Shown here: positions 1 through 7,424 of the stretch, piece after piece | Layout of the letters: every line of letters begins with the position of its first letter | How positions within the stretch are numbered: the first letter of the stretch is position 1 | NCBI RefSeq assembly: GCF_015207285.1 | Contig: NZ_JADEXD010000020.1 | Location: 1 to 52,633, forward strand | Length of the DNA stretch: 52,633 bases | Direction of reading: 5' to 3' | Source of the DNA: Tychonema sp. LEGE 07203 | Lineage (GTDB): Bacteria > Cyanobacteriota > Cyanobacteriia > Cyanobacteriales > Microcoleaceae | Notes under the pieces: model-generated | What the model saw: only the letters and a program-made list of their open reading frames with translations | Told to the model about the DNA's origin: nothing | The model's database searches: none | Translations under genes and position numbers: made by a program

Positions 1-182
1 CCCAACGCCCCATCCAGCCCCGACAAAGCAGCCGTCGAGTCCCCTCCCGACAAAGTAGCAGCCGTCCAGTTGCATCCGGGCGTCCCATAGATTTCTGGCA
101 AAAGTCGGTCTCAATTCTTAAAATTATCTACGTTTATCTGCGTTCCTCTGCCTTAGATCTGCGGTCTCTGTATCGAGAGAAG

Positions 183-1421
183 ATGGATGCCAGAAGTCTA
201 ACGCAATCTCCACCCCAAAGCAGCCAGCGTCCAGTCAGGCGCAGACAAAGCAGCCAGCCTCCCGTCCAATCTCGTCGCCGAGTCAGGACGAAATTTTCTC
301 GATTAAAATACGGTAACATCCTGTGCTTAGTTGCTGGGACGATCGCGCTCGGTTGGATTGTCACAATACCGTTCAGAATTCGCCGTCCCCCAGAACCGCC
401 AGTTATCTTGGCTCAAGAACCCCTCTCGCCGCCGATAATTCAAACACCGGAAAGTTTAGTTAATAGTCAAAGCGAGCCTAGCTTCAGCTACAACATCAAA
501 ACACCTCCCAATTCAGTTTACTCTCAAGAATTGCAAGGGATTGTTGATGAATCTGTGAAAATTGCTACTAGCAAAGGACTGCCTGCAGAAGCGCTATCAA
601 TTACCTTGATTGATGTCAGCAATCCCAAAATCCACACCTTTGCCGGATATCAAAATCAAACTCTCAGATTTCCCGCTAGCGTTGCTAAGTTATTTTGGAT
701 GGCAGCGTTTTACTCAGCCATAGAAAAAGGCATAATTACGCAAAAAGAATCTGCCTTTAAAAACGACCTAGAACAAATGATTGGCATCTCCAACAACGAT
801 GCAGCCAGCAGGATTTTAGACAAAATCACAGATACGCAATCCGGCGGACGGCTGGCGGGAGAACAGTTGCAAACATGGCTGCAAAAGCGCCAGCAAATTA
901 ACTCATTTTTTCAGTCAGCAGGCTACAGCGATATTCGTATCAGCACCAAAAATTATCCCATATACTATTTGAGACAAGAAGGTCCAGTCGGTCGCGACTT
1001 GCAATTGCGGGGCGGTGCTTCAAGGCCGATTCGCAATCAAGTCACTACGGATCAAGCAGGCAGATTAATCTATGAAATCTATACCAGACAAGCGGTTTCC
1101 AGCATCGCCAGCCGCAAAATGGCTTACTTGCTGACGAGAGATTTAGACCCCAAGGCCTGGAAAAATGACCCTAGCAACTCGATTAAAGGATTTTTGGGCG
1201 AGTCTTTGCCAAGTAAGATTTATTTTGGTTCCAAAGTTGGCTATACTTCCAAATCCCGCAGCGAAGCGGCATTTGTCAGAACTTTGGACGATCGCGCGAT
1301 TTATATCTTAGTTGTTTTTGCCGACGATCCGGCTTATTCCAAGGACGAAACAGCATTTCCGGCAATTTCGCGATACGTGTTCGATCGGCTCAACGCTCGC
1401 GGGCCGAGCAATTTGCAGTGA
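183..1421 (+). CDS. Membrane-anchored serine hydrolase, class A beta-lactamase-like
   Basis: The protein is 412 residues long when started at the ATG at 183. It has an Arg/Gln/Ser/Pro-rich N-terminus, one membrane segment at about residues 47-66, a proline-rich linker, and a C-terminal penicillin-recognising fold. The SxxK motif is SVAK (Ser166, Lys169). The second motif is SNN at 203-205 instead of SDN, and the third is KVG at 351-353 instead of KTG. These fit the beta-lactamase-related family and suggest a periplasmic peptidoglycan-active or esterase-like enzyme rather than a true resistance enzyme; that is inference. The reading frame has no stop from base 3 to 182, and that stretch encodes RQSS-type repeats similar to the N-terminus, so the true start may lie outside the window. 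The gene ends 4 bases before a repeat element. Confidence 0.75.
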   Translation: MDARSLTQSPPQSSQRPVRRRQSSQPPVQSRRRVRTKFSRLKYGNILCLVAGTIALGWIVTIPFRIRRPPEPPVILAQEPLSPPIIQTPESLVNSQSEPSFSYNIKTPPNSVYSQELQGIVDESVKIATSKGLPAEALSITLIDVSNPKIHTFAGYQNQTLRFPASVAKLFWMAAFYSAIEKGIITQKESAFKNDLEQMIGISNNDAASRILDKITDTQSGGRLAGEQLQTWLQKRQQINSFFQSAGYSDIRISTKNYPIYYLRQEGPVGRDLQLRGGASRPIRNQVTTDQAGRLIYEIYTRQAVSSIASRKMAYLLTRDLDPKAWKNDPSNSIKGFLGESLPSKIYFGSKVGYTSKSRSEAAFVRTLDDRAIYILVVFADDPAYSKDETAFPAISRYVFDRLNARGPSNLQ

Positions 1422-1425
1422 TGCG

Positions 1426-1687
1426 ATACCAAATCCGGGTAATATACCCTCTTGACGATCGAACCGCCCTCCAGGCGAAAAGCGCCAAGAGAAGAATAAT
1501 ATCAAATCCGGTAGCATCCCAACTGTCAAATCGAGTCATCAGATCGAATCCGCACTTCATCGTCCTGTATTCACCTCTCTCTTGTCTTCCTCTGCGTTCT
1601 CTGCGCCCTAGTAAGGTTAAAGAATTCCGATGCAACCGGAAACGATATAAACGAAGATCGAGGGAATACCTAACTCGGATTTGGTAT
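1426..1687. repeat. MITE-like element with 15-bp terminal inverted repeats, holding a nested element
   Basis: The left end is ATACCAAATCCGGGT (1426-1440). The right end, reverse complemented, is ATACCAAATCCGAGT (1673-1687), so 14 of 15 bases match. It starts 4 bases after the stop codon of the serine hydrolase. A second element (1499-1648) lies inside it. No credible coding sequence is present; short frames across it are not supported. Confidence 0.6.
1499..1648. repeat. Copy 1 of ATATC...GATAT intergenic element
   Basis: This 150-bp sequence begins ATATCAAATCCGGT and ends ACCGGAAACGATAT, an imperfect inverted repeat. The interior, with its pyrimidine-rich stretch around 1575-1610, closely matches the element at 28047-28191. 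Related copies are at 7037-7158, 46585-46685 and, inverted, 17257-17361. Confidence 0.65.
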
Positions 1688-1847
1688 GATGTGCGATCGC
1701 ACCCGATCGATTGGTTTTGGGTGTGGGAATGCAAGCAAGTCTTGAGTAGTTGAAGGTTGACTGAAGTCGGAACAATCGAACCTCATCCATTGGTTCTGAG
1801 AATCCGACTTGAGCCGTCTTTCATCAACAATCAAAAAAACCATTTAA

Positions 1848-1919
1848 CTGGGGCGAAAGGATTCGAACCTCTGAATGGCTGGACCAAAACCAGCTGCCTT
1901 ACCACTTGGCGACGCCCCA
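1848..1919 (-). tRNA. trnQ: tRNA-Gln (anticodon UUG)
   Basis: The reverse complement folds as a 72-nt cloverleaf. The acceptor stem is TGGGGCG paired with CGCCCCA, followed by discriminator G. The anticodon stem is GCTGG/CCAGC with loop TTTTGGT, giving anticodon UUG. The T loop is GGTTCGAATCC. CCA is not encoded. It lies downstream (on the minus strand) of the GAF histidine kinase and is a separate unit. Confidence 0.95.
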
Positions 1920-2020
1920 ACGTCTTAACCTTCATCATATTAACATTGAAACACCTGAATTTGTCAAGCACTTTGACACTAAAATTTAAAAAATGTTTTT
2001 GAAACCGATCGCCCGCCAGT

Positions 2021-4834
2021 TTATTCTTTGAGGGCCTTCGGGCGAGCCAGCGGGATTTCAATCCAAAACTCCGCTCCCTGTCCGGCTTCGGAGATACACT
2101 TCAAACTGCCGCCGTGTTTTTCCACCACAATCTGGTAGCTGATAGACAAGCCGAGTCCCGTACCCTTACCCACCGGTTTAGTGGTAAAGAAAGGGTCAAA
2201 CAAGCGGGATTGAGCTTTTTGGGTCAATCCCGGGCCGCTGTCGCGAATCCGAATCACCACAAGTTTACCGAGAGAGTTTCCTGACTCAGCAGCCTCCGAG
2301 TCACGGGAAACCAGCGCCGTCGAGATGGCGATCGTCTTGGGTGCGGGCTGATTTTCCACAGAGTCGATCGCATTCCCCAAAATATTCATAAAGACTTGGT
2401 TGAGTTCTCCGGGATAGCACTCTACCTTCGGCAAGTCGCCGTAGTCTTTAATTACCTCAATTCCCGATGTCAGCCCGTTGGACTTCAAGCGGCTTTGCAA
2501 AATCAGCAGCGTGCTGTCAATTCCTTCGTGAATGTCCACCGGCTTCATCTCCGATTCGTCGTGCCGCGCGAAGTTCCGCAGAGACAGGACAATTTTGCGG
2601 ATGCGTTCGGCTCCCATCTCCATTGAAGACAGAATTTTTAGCAAATCCGGCACTACGAAATCAATATCTATTTCTTCGCTTCTGTGGAGAATTTCTGCCG
2701 CGGGTTCCGGGTAGTGCTTTTGATACAAGCGCAGCAAATCCAGGATATCTTTCACGTACTGCTCGCAATAAGTCAAGTTGCCGTAAATAAAATTAACGGG
2801 ATTGTTGATTTCGTGGGCGACGCCGGCGACCATTTGACCGAGCGAGGACATTTTTTCGTTTTGGATGAGCTGAGTTTCTTTGCGCTGCAAGCTCTGCAAA
2901 GTCTCTGTCAGTTGGCGGGCTTGAGTTTGAGCGGCTAAGGCTGCCGCCCGGGTTTGGGCGTAAAGTTCGGCTTGGTCGATCGCGATTCCCAGTTGATCCA
3001 CCACCGCTTGCAGCAATTCCACTTCGCTCGCCACCCAGCAGCGCCGACTGCTGTAATGATTGCAAACTACTGCCCCCATTTGGCCGGAGCGAGTCTTGAG
3101 CGGCAGCAGCAGCTTAGAAACAATCCCGACACCGGTCAAAAAAGCTCGCGTGGGCGGTTCTATGCAGGGTGCTGTTGCCGCGTCGCCGATGCGGAGCGTT
3201 TGGCGGTGGCGAATTTTCTCGGCCAGCAGGGTTACTTGTTCGATCGGGTATTCTGCGAGTCGCTCTGTGAGTTCGGGATTTGCCGCCTCATGGCTGATCG
3301 CAAAGCTAGGCTGTCCGCCTCCGGAACTGGCATACCACAAAAAGTAGCACTGGTCAACCTGCAACAAGCTGCGAATTTCGTTGACAGCCGTATCTAAAAT
3401 TTTGTCGAGATCGAGGGAATTTCGCATCTGGCTGGCGATGCCCAACAGCAAGCCTTCCGGGCGGCTCAACAATTCTTCTCGGGCTTTGACGCGATCGACC
3501 GCCACCGCCATCAAGTTAGCCATCCACTCCAAAACTCCCAACTGCCCCTCTGTTGCCTCCGCGCTGCTGCACACAGCCATCACTCCCACCAGTCGCTCCT
3601 CCACCATCAGCGGACAGGCAATGGCCCAGAGGGACGGAAGCGACTGCAGCAACAGGGGGACTGTTTGGAGTTTTCCCGGTTGAGCCGCGATCGCCCAATC
3701 TTCTATTTCCCGTTCCCAATCTTGGCTGCAGACTCCTGAAGCGGCCTGCAATTCTAACCTCTGTCCCTGCGGGGCGAACGTCCAAATGCTCGCCCCTGCA
3801 GCGTCGAAGTAATCTACCATCGCTTCGGTGCAGCGGTGGAGGATGACCGGTATTGTCCCGCCTTGTCCGAGGGCTGCAGCGACTTTAGCTTGCAGGGTTC
3901 GATCGCGCGATCGCTCGCCGAACCAGGCTGTCGTTGCTTGACACTCGGAGGTGTCCCGCGAGCCGGCGACTATTTCTCGGATTTGTTTGCGATCTCGATC
4001 GGGTTCGATGCCTCCTGAAGTTTCGCGCAAATCTTGAGATTTGGCGGTTTCCCCGATCGTCGGCAGCTTTTTTTTGCGGAATATTCTCCTGTCGCTCTCA
4101 GGCGTTTGTACTGCCGAGAAAAAGTCCTGGTTCGATCGAACTAACTCCGAGATTTGGCGGTCGTCAGAAGCGATCTTTTCTACCTCTGCTGCCTCTTTCT
4201 GGGCTTTGACTAATTGCCACCGCAGCTCCACCAAACTCGCCACTTGCCGAGCCAAAGTTTCAATAGCATCTATTGTTTGTTTTGTCAAGTCTCTCGGCAC
4301 CGAGTCCGCGACACAGAGAAATCCCAGCATCTGCCCGTCGGAGGTGACGACTGGGATGCCGGCGTAAAATTTCACGAAGGGGTAGGAAACGGTGAGCGGG
4401 TGCTCGGCAAATCGCACATCTGTGGAAGCGTCTCGGACAATGACGGCGGCGAGCTGTTTCTTGCATAAATTTGCAGGAGGTGCGACAAAAGCAGATTCGG
4501 CAGCAACCGACGTTTTTTGTGGAGGAATTGCTAGGTCAAATTCCGAGCAAGAGTTTGAACCCGCGCCTAATTCTGCCAGAGTTTGGTCGAAGGCGACCGC
4601 GCAAAAGTTCAGGTAACAGCGAGTTAAAGTTCGATCGATTCCTAACTGCGACTTCAACCAGTGGCGGTTAGCGTCAATCAAGCTCAAACAAGCAATAGGA
4701 GTTTGGCTCATCTGAGCTGCCAAGCCCACCAAATCGTCAAAGCAAGCCTCCGGAGCAGAGCCGAGAAGCTGATATAAGTCGATGTTGTGCAGCTCAAATA
4801 CTTTTTTACTAAGAGGCAAGGGTGCTTTCGTCAT
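2021..4834 (-). CDS. Three-GAF sensor histidine kinase
   Basis: This 937-residue soluble kinase has no membrane segment. Three GAF domains lie roughly at residues 30-205, 310-455 and 460-630, followed by a short coiled-coil linker, a HisKA dimerisation region and an HATPase_c domain. The phospho-acceptor is His674 in the H-box VAHEINNPVNF. The N box is NILGNAIDSVE, with the G1 motif DSGPGL and the G2 motif GKGTGLGLS. GAF domains can bind small molecules or bilins, but I see no conserved GAF-cysteine context that proves a chromophore. A CheY-like gene is divergent about 640 bp away and the chemosensory cluster lies beyond it, so the kinase may signal to either; this is inference from position. 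No strong ribosome binding site precedes the ATG at 4834. Confidence 0.9.
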   Translation of the reverse strand: MTKAPLPLSKKVFELHNIDLYQLLGSAPEACFDDLVGLAAQMSQTPIACLSLIDANRHWLKSQLGIDRTLTRCYLNFCAVAFDQTLAELGAGSNSCSEFDLAIPPQKTSVAAESAFVAPPANLCKKQLAAVIVRDASTDVRFAEHPLTVSYPFVKFYAGIPVVTSDGQMLGFLCVADSVPRDLTKQTIDAIETLARQVASLVELRWQLVKAQKEAAEVEKIASDDRQISELVRSNQDFFSAVQTPESDRRIFRKKKLPTIGETAKSQDLRETSGGIEPDRDRKQIREIVAGSRDTSECQATTAWFGERSRDRTLQAKVAAALGQGGTIPVILHRCTEAMVDYFDAAGASIWTFAPQGQRLELQAASGVCSQDWEREIEDWAIAAQPGKLQTVPLLLQSLPSLWAIACPLMVEERLVGVMAVCSSAEATEGQLGVLEWMANLMAVAVDRVKAREELLSRPEGLLLGIASQMRNSLDLDKILDTAVNEIRSLLQVDQCYFLWYASSGGGQPSFAISHEAANPELTERLAEYPIEQVTLLAEKIRHRQTLRIGDAATAPCIEPPTRAFLTGVGIVSKLLLPLKTRSGQMGAVVCNHYSSRRCWVASEVELLQAVVDQLGIAIDQAELYAQTRAAALAAQTQARQLTETLQSLQRKETQLIQNEKMSSLGQMVAGVAHEINNPVNFIYGNLTYCEQYVKDILDLLRLYQKHYPEPAAEILHRSEEIDIDFVVPDLLKILSSMEMGAERIRKIVLSLRNFARHDESEMKPVDIHEGIDSTLLILQSRLKSNGLTSGIEVIKDYGDLPKVECYPGELNQVFMNILGNAIDSVENQPAPKTIAISTALVSRDSEAAESGNSLGKLVVIRIRDSGPGLTQKAQSRLFDPFFTTKPVGKGTGLGLSISYQIVVEKHGGSLKCISEAGQGAEFWIEIPLARPKALKE

Positions 4835-5473
4835 TTGTAACTGCCCATCTAGTTGCTGGTCATTGAAAAACCAGCTCTGAATTTTGTGCCGGGAGACTGT
4901 CGGCGCCGCGTCGCGCGCAGGCTGCTTGCGCCAAACTCAGACCAACCCCTTGACCGACCTTGAAACTTTGGAGTTATCGAGTTAGAGCACCGCCGATCTC
5001 AGAATCTACAAATTATACTTCAACTTGAATGTATCTTTCAACACTTCCGGGGGGGGATAAATTTTAGAGCCTCGCTGGGGAGGAAGCACCATCTATCGAT
5101 AAATCGCCGATAGCTTACGTAGAATTTTTAGTAGTTTAATGGTATCTTAACAAACTTATCTAATCGTGGGAAGCAAGCTTGCTGGTAAATTTAAATAATA
5201 GATTTGTGCCACAATACCAGTGCGGTTTACCAAGCTCTACCACAAGCACCTCGACTACAGTCAAAAAATGAACTACAAAAGATTGCCAAAATGTTAAACT
5301 TTGTAAAAATAGTTTGTCAAACTCGACCGTCGAGGGTTTCTGGGTTGGGATGCACGTTTGGCAAGTGTTGTAATCGGCGATCGATCGGCAATCGCTGTTT
5401 TTGAGCCGATCGACCTTGGGGTGGGGATTATGTTTTCTATTTTCAATAACTATAAATAAACCGGGAGAAAAAT
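4835..5473. other. Divergent intergenic region without a recognised gene
   Basis: These 639 bases separate the histidine kinase and the response regulator, which point away from each other, so both promoters should lie here. I see a G-run at about 5049-5056 and a short inverted repeat (CTATCG/CGATAG near 5094-5115). Nothing else is supported. Confidence 0.5.
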
Positions 5474-5860
5474 ATGTCTGCAACTAGCAGTCAAGTACCA
5501 ACTATTTTGGCAGTTGATGATAGCGTCGTGATGCAAGGACTTGTCAAACAAGCTTTGAGCAAAGAGTTTCGAGTTCTCGTCACAGACAATGCAGTCGATG
5601 CTTTGTCAACAATTTATCACGAACAAATTTCGGTTTTGTTGCTGGATGTTTCGATGCCCGGTATTGACGGATTGGAACTCTGCCGCACTGTACGCAGCTT
5701 GCCTCAATTTCAAAATTTGCCGATCGTCATGCTGACAGCCAGAGATGGAGCTTTTGATAAGGTGCAGGGGCGTTTGGCGGGAGCAACCGAGTATTTAACC
5801 AAGCCTTTTGATGCTGAAAAGCTACGCGAAGTAATTAGTAAGTTTATCAATCTCAAATAA
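5474..5860 (+). CDS. CheY-like single-domain response regulator
   Basis: The gene encodes 128 residues that form one receiver domain with no output domain. The acidic pocket is Asp15/Asp16, the phosphorylation site is Asp58 (LLLDVSMPG), and the conserved Thr88 and Lys110 (TKPF) are present. GGGAG precedes the ATG by about six bases and supports this start. It faces cheB, with its 3' end 45 bases from the 3' end of cheB. It is the only stand-alone receiver next to the chemosensory cluster, so it is a candidate phosphate acceptor from CheA or from the GAF kinase. The partner is inferred. Confidence 0.9.
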   Translation: MSATSSQVPTILAVDDSVVMQGLVKQALSKEFRVLVTDNAVDALSTIYHEQISVLLLDVSMPGIDGLELCRTVRSLPQFQNLPIVMLTARDGAFDKVQGRLAGATEYLTKPFDAEKLREVISKFINLK

Positions 5861-5905
5861 TAAAAGAAGATTCGGCAGTTGAAACCGCTATATTTTCCCA
5901 AAGTC

Positions 5906-6994
5906 CTAAACTTTTAATTTCGCCAACAGCAGAGGAGCGATCGCGCTGACTGGTAAAATGTGTTGGGCCGCACCCAGGGCGATCGCCTCCTTCGGCATTC
6001 CGAAAACAACGCAACTGCCTTCATCTTGAGCAATTGTCAAACCGCCTCCTCGGGCGATCGCCAGCATACCCTCCGCACCGTCTCGACCCATTCCTGTTAG
6101 TAAAACTCCCGCCGCCGCCCGACCGTAAAAATTAGCAACTGACTTAAATGTTACCGTTATAGAGGGGCAGTGTCCCGCTTTACTAGCAGCTTCAGAATAA
6201 ATAAATCGCCCTTGAGAATCCAATTCTAAATGACGTTTTTCGGGCGGGAAATAAACAATACCAGCTTGGGGAAATTCCCCCAAACCAGCTATTTTTACAG
6301 GCAGTTTAGACTCACAACCCAACCAGTCAACCAATCCCCGCAAAAATCCTTCACTGATGTGCTGGATGCAAATTACAGGTACTGGCAAATTAGCTGGAAA
6401 CTGCGAAATAATCGAGTGCAGCGCTTGCGGCCCGCCTGTAGATGCGCCGACAGCCAGTAACTTAATAGTTTGAGACTTGAGATTTCCGCTGGGTAATTGA
6501 TAATTATGTAATGATAATTGATGAATTTTTGGGATGGGGCGATCGCCTTTTTCGATTAATCCCAGCCTTTGATGCCGCGTAAATACTTTAACTCCCGACA
6601 AAACTTTAACTTTAGCGATTAATTCATTCGCGAGGCGATCGTAATCTGACGCCAACCCGCCAATCGGTTTCGGAAAAACATCTAATGCACCTGCTTTCAT
6701 AAGTTCAAATACATTTTGAGTATCTTGTGCTTGGACAGAAGCACTTATTATTAAAATCGGTCGCGGGTATTTCTTCATCACTTCCTGCGTGAATTCTAAC
6801 CCGTTCATTAGTGCCATGTTCAAATCTGTACAGATTACTTGCGGCTGAAGTTTTGGGATTAATTCGAGTGCTTCTAACCCGTTGCAAGCGGTTCCTATAA
6901 CTTGGATTTCTGGCGCACCGTTCAAAATGCGCTTGAGAACGATCGTAGCTACTGGCGAATCTTCTACTAACAATACTTTTATGGGCGAAGACAT
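5906..6994 (-). CDS. cheB: Chemoreceptor glutamate methylesterase CheB
   Basis: This 362-residue protein has an N-terminal receiver domain (acidic pair Glu11/Asp12, phosphorylation site Asp57) and a C-terminal methylesterase domain. The catalytic Ser is Ser185 in GASTGG, the His lies in CIQHISEGF and the Asp in GMGRDGAEGM, so the full triad is present. It removes methyl groups from, and deamidates, receptor glutamates/glutamines, resetting receptor activity when phosphorylated by CheA. The receiver loop reads DLNMALMNG where most CheB proteins have D-x-x-M-P-x-M-D-G, so the usual Pro and Asp after the active site are replaced. It is the last gene of the minus-strand chemosensory cluster, 430 bases after cheA. 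Confidence 0.95.
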   Translation of the reverse strand: MSSPIKVLLVEDSPVATIVLKRILNGAPEIQVIGTACNGLEALELIPKLQPQVICTDLNMALMNGLEFTQEVMKKYPRPILIISASVQAQDTQNVFELMKAGALDVFPKPIGGLASDYDRLANELIAKVKVLSGVKVFTRHQRLGLIEKGDRPIPKIHQLSLHNYQLPSGNLKSQTIKLLAVGASTGGPQALHSIISQFPANLPVPVICIQHISEGFLRGLVDWLGCESKLPVKIAGLGEFPQAGIVYFPPEKRHLELDSQGRFIYSEAASKAGHCPSITVTFKSVANFYGRAAAGVLLTGMGRDGAEGMLAIARGGGLTIAQDEGSCVVFGMPKEAIALGAAQHILPVSAIAPLLLAKLKV

Positions 6995-7424
6995 AAATTT
7001 TTTAAGTAATTAGAAATGGGTAATTAGAAATGGATAATATCAATTTCGGTGGCACTCCTCCGGAATTGTTGACTGTTGGCTGTTAACTGTTGACTGTTAA
7101 CTGTTGGCTGTTAACTGTTGACTCAATTTTATGATTCCCATGCAACCGGAAACGATATAATTGGGAATGGATAATTGGCAATGAGTAATTGGGAATGGGT
7201 AATTGGGCAATACACTTGGGTAAATCATGTTTGTTCCCCGGAAATCCTCCTCACACCCCCTTGATTGAAGGGTACTTTTAACAATTTCTTGTCCCTTCCT
7301 TGAGAACAGAAGCTAGGGGATATTGGGTTTAATCCAACCGTATTGTGCAATTGGAAATTCGTAATGGGAATTAACCGTAATTCCTGCTTCTCTTCCCCTT
7401 CTCCTTCCCCTTCCCCTTCTACAA
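6995..7424. other. cheA-cheB intergenic region, repeat-rich
   Basis: This gap inside the chemosensory cluster holds the element at 7037-7158 and looser 7- to 14-base repeats built on GGGTAATT/GGGAATG at about 7007-7035 and 7165-7210. A pyrimidine-rich tract lies at 7385-7420, just after cheA. No gene is seen. Confidence 0.5.
7037..7158. repeat. Copy 3 of ATATC...GATAT element, filled with heptamers
   Basis: The left end is ATATCAATTTCGGTGGC and the right end is GCAACCGGAAACGATAT. The core at 7067-7122 is eight perfect 7-base units of TGTTGAC, TGTTGGC and TGTTAAC. It sits between cheA and cheB. Confidence 0.6.

Noticed and set aside
1418..1753. Plus-strand and minus-strand frames of about 110 codons
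   Set aside because: They run through the nested repeat element and have no protein-like composition.
1764..1810. Inverted repeat AAGTCGGA/TCCGACTT as terminator of tRNA-Gln
   Set aside because: The loop is 31 bases and no T-run follows on the minus strand, so the assignment is not supported.
5160..5483. Minus-strand frame of 107 codons before the response regulator
   Set aside because: It lies in the divergent promoter region and overlaps the start of a sure gene.
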